From Lobulomyces angularis (lineage: Eukaryota; Chytridiomycota; Chytridiomycetes; Lobulomycetales; Lobulomycetaceae): 64,000 bases of DNA. How positions within the stretch are numbered: position 1 is the stretch's first letter; every line of letters starts with the position of its first letter. The translations under genes and the position numbers were made by a program. Under the pieces are notes generated by a model. The model was not told the origin of the DNA. It saw only the letters and a program-made list of their open reading frames with translations, and did no database searches. The stretch is from positions 184,601-248,600 of the forward strand of contig JADHYX010000001.1 of assembly GCA_027604685.1 (NCBI GenBank), written 5' to 3'. This document shows positions 47,604-62,034 of the stretch, piece after piece.

Positions 47604-50600
47604 TTAATTGTACTCAGCCCTTAAAAAATCACTTAAAATTGACTCAACAAAGCCGGTATTATTCTGATAAGTTGCAGTAATATTTTCTTCACTGTTATTA
47701 TTTAGTCCATTATTATTCACAGTATTGGCTGTCAACCCACCGTTGTTAAAATCCAGTGGTGCTAAGAAAAAAATAATAAATTAGAATTCCAAAAACTAAA
47801 AAAAAAAAAAATAGAGATATATATCCACTTACAAATAGATTCGGTAGTAAATGCGTAGTTGGGATTATTGAAGTTTGGAAAATTTCGATGAGGTAATTGG
47901 TTAATGTGGTTAAGTCCTTGAGGAAAATCATTTTTCCAGATATTCGTCAAACTAGGATCACTTTCGATTCCAGCAGAACTTAAAGCTCGAAGAAAATCTT
48001 TTTTAGCCATGTCACTTGAAAAATTCTCTGTACCATTTTTACAACTTAGATTCAAATTTTTTTCTTCGAAATTGAAATCTTTTTTTCGATTTTGTTGTTT
48101 TTTATAAAAGCTTAAACCTTGATAAAATACTTCATTTCCAATTAGTTCCATTACATTTATGCCCTTTGATATAATTATTTCATCTATAATCTGTCTTATT
48201 CTTAAACAAACAGTTGATATTCCTTCCATTTTTTTTAACGCCAAGTATAACTTCCTGTATTTTTCAAAAAAAATAAGAAAAATTCTTATTAATTTTTTTT
48301 TGTTTTTTTCACAAAAATGTACCTGAAATAACTTATGGCTCCGAAATCTCCTTTAATTACATCTCCTAGAAAGCAAGTTGACTGGAAAAATAAATTTAAA
48401 TGTTAAAAACTTGTAGGAAAATTTTTATTACAGCACTAAGCATTCCATAAGAGCAAACAGGAAATATAAAATAAATTTTTCCAACCCCATCAACATCAGA
48501 TGGTGGGGCTGGCAAATGGTCTAAGATTCTAAGCAAGGCAGTAGCTGAGGGAACACATCTGAAATCGTAAATTCAATGAATAATTCTAATTTGTTATACC
48601 TTTCATCAATTTTTCCACTAGTGAGCCTAGTTAGCAATATAGAACAGGTATGAAACATTATGCTCAAGCTGTGGAAAATACTCCACTTGGAAAAATCAAT
48701 TTCCCCAATTGCAGTTTCGACTGGTTCTGGAAATCTTCCATCCAAAAAAAATTTAGGGAGCTTGGAAATCCAGATTTCCAAGTCTTTTTTTAACTTTATT
48801 AATAATACTTTCTTATTTCCCGTAAAGTAAGCACTATTTTCTAAATTATTTATTTCACCAAAAATTTTAGCAAGTTCAACATGTAGTATTAAATTTTTCA
48901 CAGAGTTTATCTCCAACGAATCATCTGTTGCTACAGATATTGGCTCAATATTTGATGCACAACTTGAAGGTGATGAAGATGCGGAATTTGCCGATGACGG
49001 AGCTGGAGTTGGTAAATTGGTGAATGTGTTTTCGGCTCCATCCATAAATTTTCCAATACCGACTTTTTCTTCAAATTCCTCTAAAGTAGGATAATCGGTA
49101 TCCCTAAAAAATATAAACTGGTTATTGACTTTAACATTACAAATTACCAATCATCATCTCTAATGCCTAGAGGTCTACCCGAAAGGATAGAACAGTACCT
49201 ATCCAAAATATAGCACACAAAAAAAGTCTTTTTTCTTGTGTGCATTTCATTTTCGGTAACTAAAAATATATCAGAAAAAAAAGAAATAACGTTTCATTTT
49301 GTACCTTTCAAATGAATGTCATGTTTGCTTAGATTTCTATGCAAACCCAACTCAAAGCTAATTCTGACACTCATTCCTAAGTAAATCCAAGGGTTAATAA
49401 TTTCCGTGAGACCTAAACCGCATATGGTTAATAAAATTAAAGTTTGAACGACGATCAAGTTAGGATGATCCAAATATAGTGGTAGTAAAGTTTTGACCTT
49501 TTTTATAAATTTAAAGTGTAAATCTAAATGGTTTTCAATATTCCACGCCTTCAAACTTTTTGTGTGTTGAACGACCAGTGCACACATTGCATGAAGTAGA
49601 AGATTGAAGGGACCCGAAATTTGTCTGTCACGAAATTGTCTAAAAAAAATAATTTAAAATTTGCATATCAATAACAATAAATTTCAGCAGATCTACCTCA
49701 TAAACCATGCTCTATCAATCATTGGAAAATAGCAATGAAAAGTATTGAAGTAGTGGTTAATAAGACACAGCGTCAACTCTGTTGAACAAAGTAAATTATC
49801 ATGACCTGTTAATTCCATCAGAGATCTTTGATCCAGTTGTAGGTACAACTTTAACACACCATTTTTATATCTAGGGGATTGGTATACAGCTGAACTTGAA
49901 GAAATTGAAGTAGATCCAAAAAACCTCTGGGTTTCTGTTGTTCCATCTTCAACTAATATGTTTTAATATTAGATTGTCCATCGTAAATTAAAATATCATA
50001 ATTTACCAATAGTGATTCCATTATTATTCATTGCACTGTAAGAATTAATTTGAATAAAATAGTTATATATGATATTGAATTAAAAATATTGAATTTGAAA
50101 CAATTAATTTAAATTTAAATTAAATCAAAAAAATAAAATTGAAAAAATTAATCTCACCTTTTTTGAGTTTGCTGTAAAGTATGAAGATTGTTTGAATTAA
50201 AATTTTTATCGTTGCTATTAGTTTCATGATCGCTTATGTGAAGGTTATTCAGGTTGAGCTGCTGTTTCAAAAGCAACTCTTCCATCTGTGCCAATCTATT
50301 TTCTAGAATTTTTAATTGATCGATATGCTTTAAAGGTCCTAAAAAGTAAAAGGTATTATAAATTTGAATTAAAAAATAAATAAATAAACCTTGATAATAT
50401 TAATTTAACAAATGAAAAAAACAAAAAAGGAAAAAAATTTTTTGAAATTTTATAAAGAGTAATTGTACCTCTTTTTTTTTCAATTTGAGAATATTCACAG
50501 GCAATTTTTGATATATTGCAGTTTAGACAAGGTACAGTACCTGAAATTAACAAAAACGTATCATCAATAATAAATTCTTTTCTTTTTTTTCAATAAGTTT

Positions 50601-50827
50601 ATTGATATTTCATATATAAAATTTAAAAAGTATATATTTATCTATTTTTTATTTGTGATTACCGGAACATTTGATTCTTTTTTTTTTGCAGCTTTCACAG
50701 GCTAAAACAGTAGTTTAAATTGAAAGAACAGAATTATATAGAGCTAAGAAAGAACAATACCTTTTGTAGTTCTTTTTCTCTTTTTGTCTCTTGATTCGTT
50801 TTCTTCACTTTCACTCAAACTATCCAT
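47604..50827 (-). CDS. Zn(II)2Cys6 fungal transcription factor
   Basis: DNA-binding regulator of the Gal4-type class, found essentially in fungi. The ATG at 50825-50827 starts MDSLSESEENESRDKKRKR; across two introns the cluster reads ACESCKKKRIKCSG-TVPCLNCNISKIAC, that is C-x2-C-x6-C-x5-C-x2-C-x6-C. A linker helix (LKILENRLAQMEELLLKQQL) may dimerise. The middle domain has CALVVQHTKSLKAW and VQTLILLTICGLGLTEIINP, WIYLGMSVRISFELGLHRN (typical fungal-specific TF domain). An Asn-rich tail ends SDFLRAEYN. About 12 exons, roughly 800 aa. Target genes unknown. Confidence 0.9.
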
Positions 50828-51023
50828 GTTGAATTATATTTTTTTTCAAAAAAAAAGGAGTTGGCCCTGATTTTAAAAAAACTTTAATTTTTACAACAAA
50901 AAAATATTTAAACAAAGCTAAGGAGTGACTTAAAATAATGATTTTTAAGACAAAGAAGATCTTAATTACTTTAAATAAATAATGTGTAAATTTTTTTTAA
51001 ATAAGCTATTACATCTACATGAC

Positions 51024-51966
51024 CTACAATTCGTTTCTATAAAATGGAATTGCTGGATCTGGACTTTCCTCAGGTGCAGTTCCTTTAATCTCTTCCACTT
51101 CTTCCTCATTTGAGCATTCTATAAAGTTCATTTAAGTTAGTCAACACTTCCTCACCACAAAGTAAATTATTACCTAAACCTAGCACTTCCTTACTACACA
51201 GAGTATCAAACAATTGTTCCGTTTCATCTTTCTAAAAATCAATTTTTTAAGGAAAAAAAAAAGGAAAACTTCTTCACAATTTTAAATTTACCATAAACCA
51301 TTTGTAAATAAGAGTATCTTCGAAATCTTCAACAAGCTCTTGACAATCATTCTTAGAAGGGTTTCCATTGCATATATTTTCCAACGCGTTCAACAGTTTT
51401 ATTTCACTTTTAGAGTAATGTATTTTTTTTGATGATTCATATTCGCCATTCGGCTAAATAAAATAATAAAACCATCAATGATAAAAAATATATTTTGTTA
51501 TTTTATCGCTTTTTGCAAAGATTTTAATCGAAAAATTTAAAACCGAAATAACAATAAAAATAAATATAAAATGTAAAAAAAAAAAAAAAAAACACACCTT
51601 TATACGATGTCCATATTGAAGAATATGATTTTTATTGTCCTCTGTATTTTTGTTTTAGAAGATGCAAAATGGTTGTTTTTTATTTTTTGTAAGTTATATG
51701 TAAAATTTAGAAGAATAATTGACAAAAAATCAAATTTCAAAATTTTAATTGCATACCTTCAATTTTTCCCTTCATAAATAAAATAAGATAAATAAAATTA
51801 AAAAAAAAATTAATTTTAAGAAAAAGTTGAAAAACAATCTTAAAAAATGTCCACTTACATGAAGATCCTGTGCTAATTGTTTGCAACTTCTACACTTTTT
51901 TTCGGACTCGGAAGAGGTGAATTGATAAAGAAGAAACAGTAAGACAAAATATAGTTTTTTCAACAT
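51024..51966 (-). CDS. Canopy-like ER luminal protein
   Basis: Saposin-like canopy (CNPY/DUF3456) family; animal members are ER cofactors of folding and trafficking. Signal peptide MLKKLYFVLLFLLYQFTSS, then KKCRSCKQLAQDLH (C-x2-C), a spliced exon with YGHRIK, YSKSEIKLLNALENICNGNP, DCQELVEDFEDTLIYKWFM and LFDTLCSKEVL, supplying the paired cysteines of the fold. The last exon is acidic and ends PFYRNEL, resembling a KDEL/HDEL-type ER retrieval signal. About 190 aa, six or so exons. Confidence 0.78.
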
Positions 51967-52345
51967 TGCTTTATTTTAAAGTTAAATCTGTGACACTGTC
52001 AAAGTGTGACACAACTTATTCATTGCTGTCACCTTCTTCTATAACAAAGGGTAAAGAAAGTAAGGTTTCATCCCAGCTACTTTTCAATGCAATCTATACA
52101 AAACAATCAACTTTCTTTTTTAAGTTACTGATCCCGAAAGTTAAAGAAAAATATGACAAAATTGTAGATATTTACATACATTTTATGTTGAACCATTTCA
52201 CGATTAATTAAAACCCATTTTATTAATTTTATTATAGTTTGAATCTGATATGTAACTTTTATTATTACTTATTTTTTTTTTTATTTTCTTTTCTTTTTTT
52301 ATGAAATATTTTTCTTTCAAAAAAAAAAATACTATTTTAAAATTT
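51967..52345. other. Divergent intergenic region
   Basis: Between the canopy-like and CCCH gene starts. A plus-strand open frame here has no ATG at its start and no recognisable content; likely a shared promoter. Confidence 0.45.
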
Positions 52346-54300
52346 ATGAAAGAATCTTTGAGTTGCGGTGAAATAGACTCTCTTGGTAAAAACTTGAAAA
52401 AAAATAAAAAATAAAAAAAAATAACCATTTTTACTTATAAAATAAAATGAATTTAACTGTTTAACAAATAGGTAGATGTAAAAATGAATTTTGCAAAATT
52501 GACCATGACAAAAGTTCATATAGACCCAGTTATGATGATAGAAAGAATAGAAATAGGTCTAGAATCAAAGATGACAATGTGGATAACAGTAATTGGAGAA
52601 AAAACTCCGAAACTGTGGTAGTTAAGCGAAATCGTCTTTGTAGATACTACTTGGGTAAAGGGTGTCGCTCTGGCAGTCTTTGGTTGATATTTATACATTA
52701 AAAATAAAAGTTTAATAACATTTTTGTAAAATAAAATCAATAGTCCCTTTATTCATGAGGAGAAAGAAAGCTTGAGTAAGAGTACTGAAGTAAATTCAAG
52801 CCTGAAAAAGTATAAAAACATAAAAAATTAATTTTTATTTTTTTAACAATTAAAACAACATTTATTAAAATTTTTAGTTCCCACCCAAATTTTAAATCTA
52901 ATAAAATTGTGACTTCAAAAATTTCTAGCAGTACGAAAATTCTTAACAATCGGGACCAGGAAAGGTAAGCTTACAGCATAAAACATAGAAAAAAATAACA
53001 ATCTTTATTTATTTTAATATATCCATTTTGCTAAAATTGTTTTATTTTAACTATAAAAGCTTACAAAGAATTATAAAAGTTGAAAAAACTTCTGAAGTAA
53101 ATATAGACTTGGTGAAAAAAGAACCCTTAACAGATGCAGAAAAGAGATCCCAACAGAAGAGCCTTGAAAAAAGGAGCAGTGCTAACAACTTTCAGGAAAC
53201 AAATAATAATCGACCCACTGATGCAGGTTCAACTAAGGTGCCGTTAGAACAAAATTTGTAATTGTTTTTATCTTTGGTTTAAATAACATTTCTTAAATTT
53301 TTTTGCTCTGTTAGCTCTCATTCTCCAAAAATTAAAGTGGAAAAAACCAACCCAGCAGATTCTCCATCTTCGAAGTTACCTACATCATCATCTTCATCAT
53401 CATTATCATCTATAGTTGAAACGAATACACGAAGAAGAGACGAGCGGTCAATTCCTTCCCGTTTACCAGAATTAACGTAAATAACTTTTTACTGTGGTTA
53501 AACAATGATTTTTAATTCCTTTTTTTAGATCCTTTGCAACACCACATCCTGTTGAAAAGCAAGCAAACAAAAATTTGGATTTCGCCAGTAAATCTATTCC
53601 GGCTGCACCCCAAGCAGCTACAAGTACTTCAAGGGTAGATAGTATTGCTATAGGTAGACGAAAAACTGCAGAAGCTCACTCGTAACCATCACCTCCTTCT
53701 TCGGGTATTTAATTTTTTTTTTTTTTGGATTCAGCGGAGTTGCCGGGAATTTGGAAAAAAGTAGTTTTAGAGCAGGTTTTTAAAATAATTTTTTTTTTTT
53801 TTTTTTCTTTAGAAATTAACATGGTTGGAAAAAAAAGAGAAAAAGTAGATAGTATTTTAGAAAGAAGGCAATTACTCTCAAAATCGGATATTGAAAAAAC
53901 CTTTGATCCTTTACTTGCAGAATATTCTAGCGTTATAGAAAAATGTGGTGTAAATCTTGTAAAACTTTTGGATAAAGTGAGTTTTTTTTTTTTTTAAAAT
54001 TAAAATTGAAAAATTTTTTTTATTTTGATATTTTTTTTTTTTTGATTTTTGTTGTATTAGCCAGTATTTGACAGTGAAAATAACATAAAAAATTTAGAAT
54101 CTAAATTACAGCTCTACGCTAAGGAAAATTTTGAATTAAAGGAGCTGGTTTTAAAACAAATTCAATTGGTAGATACCTTTCAAAAGGCACTATTTCAATT
54201 AGAGGAAAAACAACTTAAATTTCATGAAAATTTTGAAACAATGGTAAAAAGAGAAGTTGACAATAGACTAAAGGAAGTGGAAAAGTTGAAGGTATTTTAA
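52346..54300 (+). CDS. CCCH zinc-finger protein with disordered middle and coiled coil
   Basis: The ATG at 52346 gives MKESLSCGEIDSLG, spliced to RCKNEFCKIDHDKSSY: one CCCH finger, C-x8-C-x4-C-x3-H. The second finger spans another intron: CRYYLGKGCRSGSL joined to CPFIHEEKE (C-x7-C-x5-C-x3-H) using the donor at 52681. CCCH pairs usually bind RNA. A Ser/Lys-rich disordered region follows (KLPTSSSSSSLSSIVETNTR), then MVGKKREKVDSILERRQLLS and helices ending VKREVDNRLKEVEKLK. Seven or so exons; the last junction is uncertain and the stop could lie up to about 100 bp further. No ortholog named. Confidence 0.72.
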
Positions 54301-54772
54301 ATAATTTTTTAATTTTTATTTTTATTTTTTTTTTTTTTCATAAACCTTTAGTAATTTTAACAGAAAAAGTTTTAGAGCTTGAGTCAATAAATGTAGATTA
54401 AAAAAAAAAAAAAAAAAATTAATAATTAAATTAAATATTATTTATATTAACAATAATACCCTAAAAAAAAAAAAAATAAAAACTTTTCCCATAAACAAAA
54501 AAAAAAATAATATTTTTTTTACTAAAATTTATTTATACACTTATATTGTAATCTTTTTATACACTTGAAAAATAATATTTATTTAAGTATATATATATAT
54601 ATATTTTTCTTTTACATATATTTTGATTTTATTTTTTTTAAATTAAAAAAAAAAAAAAAAAAATTTTATAAAAATTACATAAATTAAAAAATTAAAAAAA
54701 TTTAAAAAAAAAGTTTGATTTTATTCATTTTAAAAATTCTTTCTGTTTTTTTATTTTTTCAACAATTTTTTT
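54301..54772. other. Very AT-rich intergenic tract
   Basis: Convergent 3' flanks. Long A and T homopolymers, a (TA)-type stretch near 54590 and no gene. Confidence 0.6.
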
Positions 54773-56655
54773 TTATATAAATTGTGATATGACTAAATAC
54801 ATATTTAAACCAGTCATTAAAAGTCCAAAGAGACAAGTAGAGATAACAAGATACAGGTTATTTGTGAAATCGTGAACCACAAAATTATTTTCCTCTACAT
54901 TATTTGGGTTATGATTAACTTCTATTTCAGTAAGGTTTTCTACAGTTGAATTATCTACGGTATTTTCGTTTAAGGTTGTGGAATTATTATTTGTAAATTC
55001 TTTTTTATTCATAATGAGCTTTGATGAGGTGAAATAGATTAATGGCCATACTAAAAAAAAAAAAAAAAAGTGATAGTTTATAAAAAAAGAAAAAAAATTT
55101 TTCTTTTTCTTACTTGCAAAAGGTAACTGCATTGACAAAATAACTTGAGATAAAACTAACAACTGATTAATTCCTGTTTCACCCATAAATATTGAAACGC
55201 ACATGGCAGGAACAATTGCCAAAAACCTGGTGACTATCCTTCTCAGCCAACATGGAAGCTTAAAGGTACTACCTAAAAATCCTTCCATGACAATAGTACC
55301 AGCTAAAGTACCAGTAATTGTGCTACTTTGGCCACTTGCTAATAAGGCAATTGCGAATAAAGTTGCAGCAAATAAGCCCAAATAACTATTTAACAAATTG
55401 TAAGCATCCTTAATATCTGCAACATCATTTAGACCTCTGGCGTAGAAGTTTGCACTGGAAACAATCAATATAAAACTGTTAATAAAAAAAGCGATCGACA
55501 AACAAAAGGTTGAATCAACTGTAGTAAATTTGATGGCTTCTCTTAATTTAAAAATTTTTTTTGATACTGAATTTTCGTTTTCAGAAAAAGTTTGGAGCCA
55601 GGTGTCAACTCTATTTGAATCATAAACTTCATCTAAAATTTCTTTTTCATCATTCTTTTTTTCTTCCAACGGTGAATAATAGGAAGAGGAGGTGTTATTA
55701 TACGGAGCTCTGAATTTGACAAGATGAGAGTGTAAATACAAACTAAACAAACAAAAAAAAAATAAACCATAAAAAGATATTGGTTAAAACTATTACTTAT
55801 GAGGCATAACAGTTGCACCAATGATACCCAAACTTAAAAACAGTCCTTCATTCATAACTAATACACTGGAAGGAATAAAACCTTTTAAAATATCGATAAA
55901 AACTGGTTTGGAGTAAAAAACTAATATCAAGAAACAGAGAGACACAGCACTCATCAGTAAAATAATAAAAAGTTCAAAGATGTATCTAGTTTTTCTTTTC
56001 CAAAATGCCATGACAACAAAGACATCAAGCCCAGTAAGTAAAATTCCGTAAGGTATTGGGAGTTTAAATAAAAGGTTAAGTGCAATGGCAGTACCAATAA
56101 TTTCTAAAAAAAAAATAAAAAAATGAATAAAATTAAAAATTTTTTTTTTTTTTCTTTTTCTTTTATATGTTCCTTTCTTTTTATTTTTATTTTATTTTTT
56201 AATTTAATATATACCGGCTAAATCCATGGCCATAATAGCAATTTCACAAAGAATATACAAAATTATGTTAATCCAAAAAGGAAAAAATCTTTTACACGCT
56301 TGGGCCAAATCTTTATTTAAAAAAGAGATATAAGTAAATAAAAAACAAAGAGGATAAAAATTTAAAATCAAGTATTACCCAAGTTAGTAACGACACCCAA
56401 CTTCAAACTTAAATATTGTAAATGAACAGCCATAATATTTGACAAAAGAATAACAAAGATCATTCTATAACCAAACTGGGAGCCAGCACTTAGATCAGTA
56501 GCCCAATTACCTAAATTTAAAAAAGAAAAAAAAAAAAAAGATTAAGAAAAAGAAAGAAAAAAAGGTATACCAGGATCCACGTAGCCAACAGCAATCAAGA
56601 AGCCAGGGCCAAAGAAAGAAAGTAGCCTTTTTATCTGAGATACTTTAGAGTTCAT
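54773..56655 (-). CDS. NRAMP metal-ion transporter (SMF type)
   Basis: Proton-coupled importer of Mn2+/Fe2+ and similar ions. Start [20 protein letters not shown], then [15 protein letters not shown] (the DPGN metal-site motif across an intron), [50 protein letters not shown] (MPHN motif on helix 6) and [20 protein letters not shown] followed by MEGFLG, the NRAMP signature. A polar loop of about 90 residues lies between helices 6 and 7. The C-terminal tail is Asn-rich with a last hydrophobic helix. Both metal-binding motifs are intact; cellular membrane unknown. Confidence 0.92.
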
Positions 56656-58356
56656 TTTACGATGAGAATTGTTATGATTTAACAGAAAAATCGTAAACCA
56701 AGATTTTTAAGAGGAAAAAAAAATAAAAAATTAAAATCAAAAAAATAAAAATAATGGGAAAAAAACAATTCAGATTTCAGTTCCAGCCACACGCCTCCAA
56801 CCTTAAGGAAAAAAAAAGACAATCTTAAGTGAAATGGAAGTATATCTAAGCTACTTGATCCATTTTAGAACAGCTTGTTACATAAATCTATCATAAGTGC
56901 TCCTTGAAAAACTCATGACAGCGTAGATCCTATCTACTGCAATTTACGGCAGCATAGATCCTTCCTACTACAACTGTACAAATCAGACCAGCTGACTTGC
57001 TTGCTAAACAATCTCTAATAATGTGAGCTACCACATCATGATCTAATAATCAATTTAAAATCCGTTGCAATGATTTGATGGAAGTGAATTACATCATTAA
57101 CTTAAATTTTCATAATGATATCACCTTACATCATCACAATAACTTAATTTAATACCCATTTTTTTATACAGCATTAATTAATAACCAATACATGATTCAA
57201 TGTTTTCAATTTACTTAATTTAATAATAATTTTTATGTACAATTCTCATTTTTATATGCCCCTTTAGCCTCTATTAGTCAAAAATTCTTACTTAAAAATT
57301 TAAACTATAAAACATTGGTACAGATTTGCTTAACTTTACTTAACTTTTAGATTGTAAAACACTTTCCTAAGAAATTCCCTCAATTCTATTCTTTTATTTG
57401 AAAAAAATTTGATAGCAAATGATAAAAAAAATAATAAAACAACATCATCAAATATAAAATAATTTCAGAAATTTCATCCTCAACGGCTTCAATCCTCATT
57501 TCTGAGTCTCTCATAAAAAACAATTTCAAATTGTGGCCAACTTTTTGTTCTACAAAAAAACAGCATTCATTCGAAAATCACTCCTTGATCTTGGGGAGCA
57601 AAATTGGATCTTAATTTTTTAATTTAAAAAAAAAGGAAAATAAAAAAAAAATTTTTTTATTAAAATATAAAAAATGATGCCTTTTAAAAAAAATTCTTAA
57701 AAATCTGCTTTAAAAAAATTTTTTTTTAAAACACTAAATTTTTAAAAAAAATACTTTTAAAAACATTCGGAACCTTCGGAATTTCAAAAAAAAACAACAA
57801 AAAAACAAATTCTTAATTGTCCCCAATTTCAAAGTTACAGCATAATTCATTTAAACATTAATTTTTTATTAACAATGTTTAAATTGAGCCCCGACAGCCC
57901 TAAATTTGAGGCTATCCAAAAGCCAATTAGCAAGCCAAGCCAAAAGCCAGCCAATAAAAAAATTTATCAACAAAATGATTGAAACTTTCTCCTTGAAATT
58001 TGAAGGGACACATTTCAACTTTATTTCATACAAAAAAAGGAAAAATAAAAGTGGAATATATTAAGTTTCATCAAAATTTTGTAAAAGTTTTTTTTTCAAC
58101 TGAAGTATTTTATTTGAAATGGTAAAAAATTAATTTTTTTTCGTCATTCAGAAAGCCTGTTATGCCACTTACATCCAAATTATTATTTTTTTTTTTTATT
58201 CATACCAGTTAAATTTAATTTTATATTTTTTATTTCAAACATTTCTTATTAAAAATTTAAAATTTTTATTCTACTTTCGCAAAAAAAAAAATAAAATAAA
58301 ATAAAATTGTGCTTTTTTCATTTAAGACTTGAATTGATTTTTTTTTTTCTTTTTTT
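56656..58356. other. Long intergenic region with a balanced-composition patch
   Basis: 1.7 kb without recognised gene. 56760-57150 is less AT-rich and more complex than other spacers here and holds an imperfect direct repeat. 57885-57960 has short AAGCCA-type repeats (ccaaaagccaattagcaagc). The rest is homopolymer-rich. Confidence 0.5.
56919..56975 (+). repeat. Imperfect 26-bp direct repeat
   Basis: cagcgtagatcctatctact at 56919 and cagcatagatccttcctact at 56950, a 31-bp spacing, in the unusual patch upstream of the NRAMP gene. Confidence 0.7.
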
Positions 58357-59562
<1,206 letters not shown>

Positions 59563-59841
59563 TTTTTTTTTTTTTTTGATAATTATTAAAAATTTTTTTA
59601 AAACAAGAGTTTTTTTTTTTTTTTTTCAAAATAAATATTTTTTCTTTTTTTTCCAAAAAATTTTTTGAAAAATACGTCACACAAAAAAAGTAGAAAAAAT
59701 ATTAATATTGGATGGTTTTTAATGAATAATTTAATAGTTTTCTAAACATTTATTAAACTTTTCAATTAATATCTATTTTTTATATTTTTCTCTATCTAAA
59801 TCTTAGTTATGTACACTTTTTTTTTTTTTTTTTTGATAAGA

Positions 59842-60612
59842 TCAATGGGGTTTGGAGGATTCAGATACAGGAGATATAGGGTAGTCAATCAATGATGTAC
59901 TGGAATTATAATCAACAGAAGGTGTCGTGATCTTATAAATATTATTATTCCCTTCATTTTCAGAGCCCTCGAAACAAAACTTGCACTGACGCCTTTGTTT
60001 TAAATGTAAGCAAAGACCATTACCTCCGCTATTTTTTTAGAAATAAAGTTAGTTTAAATTATAGTATTTTTTTTATATTTTATTTCTTGACAATACCATT
60101 TTTTACAATAAGTTTTACGCTTGTTATGTATACAAAAGCTAGAACCTTTACAGTCTTTGCAGTAGCTCTTGTGCTTTCCATGTGGACAAATTCCAGATCT
60201 GCAAATATACACAAGAGAGTTAAATGTAAAAAAAAAATTAGACTGAAAGTTACCCTTTACAATCTTTGCAGTGATACTTGACTTTCTTATGCTGGCAAAT
60301 TTCACTTCCACCACAGTCCTTACATCTACTCCGTTGTCTACCATGCGGACAACCAAAGCCATGGCAATCCTTGCATCTAACTTTGTCGTGGGCACATCTG
60401 GTTTTTTTCCTTTTGATGGGATTGAGTAATGCTGTAGAGGAATTTTTTGGTGATGATATAATGGGGGAAGTTGTTGTTTTGGTATTAAGGGAATTTTGCT
60501 GCTTGATTAAAGAGGAAGTAGACCAATTATTTACAGTTGTCCACCAATTTGCAGTATCCTTAAGTGAAGAAGTAAAGTTTGGTTGTTGAAGGACATCGGC
60601 ATGATTCAACAT
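59842..60612 (-). CDS. Cys/His tandem-repeat protein (unidentified)
   Basis: The ATG at 60612 opens a Ser/Thr/Asn-rich leader of about 70 residues with KRKKTR, then six repeats of about 18 residues with the form C-x-H-x6-C-x2-C-x-G: CAHDKVRCKDCHG (shorter), CPHGRQRSRCKDCGG, CQHKKVKYHCKDCKG, CPHGKHKSYCKDCKG, CIHNKRKTYCKKCGG and CLHLKQRRQCKFC. Introns fall at repeat borders. An acidic, Ser-rich tail ends SPVSESSKPH. The fixed C/H/C/C set suggests one zinc per repeat and possible nucleic-acid or protein binding. Repeats of this look (CxHGRxRxxCxxCGG) occur in other eukaryotes, but I cannot give a function. Confidence 0.8.
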
Positions 60613-62034
60613 TATGTAAGTTTACAAAATATTTTTAAAAAAAAAATTAAAAATCTAAAGAAAAGATTTCAGCTTTTTAAAGAGAAATAAAAAAAAAGCA
60701 TCTTTATTTGAATTATTAAAAATTCTTAAATGTTGCTTTCAAATTCAAACAATTTTCGCTATGCTTGAGATGAAAGCCTAGAAAATTTTATTTTTTTATT
60801 TTCATTTTCTTTTATGATTTGTGATAAATTTTAGTAAAAAAAACTAAATAAAAAACTAAATAAAAAAATAAAATTAGATAAAATAAAATAATTGTGTTTG
60901 GTTTTTTTTTCTTTTTTTTTTTATTTTGACGTATACAAAAAAAATTTCAAAATACATTTTTAAAAAAAAAGAAGATGAAACAATTAAAAAATAAATTAGG
61001 CTTTCTTGCTTAATTAGAAAAATTATAAATAAAAATAAAGCAATGAAGCTGGGTCGAAGCTTGGTGCAGAAGCTTTTTTTTTTTTTATGTATTTAGCAGA
61101 AATTTAGATACAAAATAGAAACTTGAACTTCTACAAGCCCAGAACGCAAAAAAAAAAGATAACAAAAAATTAATCATTTGATTCAATTAATTTTTATTTT
61201 ATTTTTCTGCTGAAAAATCCATCAAAACTTTTGGCACTATTGTTACTTTTTTTGTAAGAGATTTCCATAGGATAACAAAGCCATGCCTAATAATACACAT
61301 TTGTAACTACTTGAAAGTGAAAGAACTAAATTTTTTTGTATTAAAAAAAGTAACTTTTGAAAAGCAGCTAAAAAAAGTAGGTGACAAGGTGCAAGCAACT
61401 CTATTTAGTTGAAACTTTTTGTTTTACTTTTTATTTTATTTTCTTCTATTTCATTCGTTTTTTATTAAAAAAAATTAAAAAAATTCTTTATAGCTTTTTT
61501 ATCTTGTGCCTTCTACATCATCTGACTTAAATAAAAAAAACAAAAAAAAAAACCTTTTTTTTTTGAAACAAAAACACACCAAATAAAAAATTTTTTCACC
61601 TTCATTAATCATTTAATAAAATATGATAAAGCAAAGTTAATATATAGTAATTATTTGAAGTTTATTTGTAGAGCAACTCTACTATCGACAAATGGCATGT
61701 AGTAAATGTTATTATAATTGTTTAAACAAGTAGTTATGCTATCTATGGATTCATTACCAACTTTCAAACTAAAAGTGAGTATTTGTTTTGCATTTTAAAG
61801 ACTACCGCCAAAAAAATTAACTACTGATTTTCTTTAACTTTGTTACTAAAAGTCTCTTGACACATTCCTTTTTTTTAAATTCCAGTATCAAAAAATTAAG
61901 AAGAATGATAAAAAAATTGATATAAATTATAAAATATATGTTTGCTATATATATAAATTTATAAATTAAACATGATTAATAAATTATTAGCGGATTTTGC
62001 TCCCAAACAAAAAAAAAAAAAAAAGGATAAATAT
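60613..62034. other. Intergenic AT-rich region
   Basis: 1.4 kb with no protein gene seen. A short less AT-rich patch at 61040-61090 (aatgaagctgggtcgaagct...) ends in a run of T, which could be a small pol III-type transcript or chance. Confidence 0.4.

Noticed and set aside
51966..52211. 81-codon plus-strand frame upstream of the CCCH gene
   Set aside because: It begins at TTG rather than ATG, has no recognisable content and overlaps the canopy gene start.
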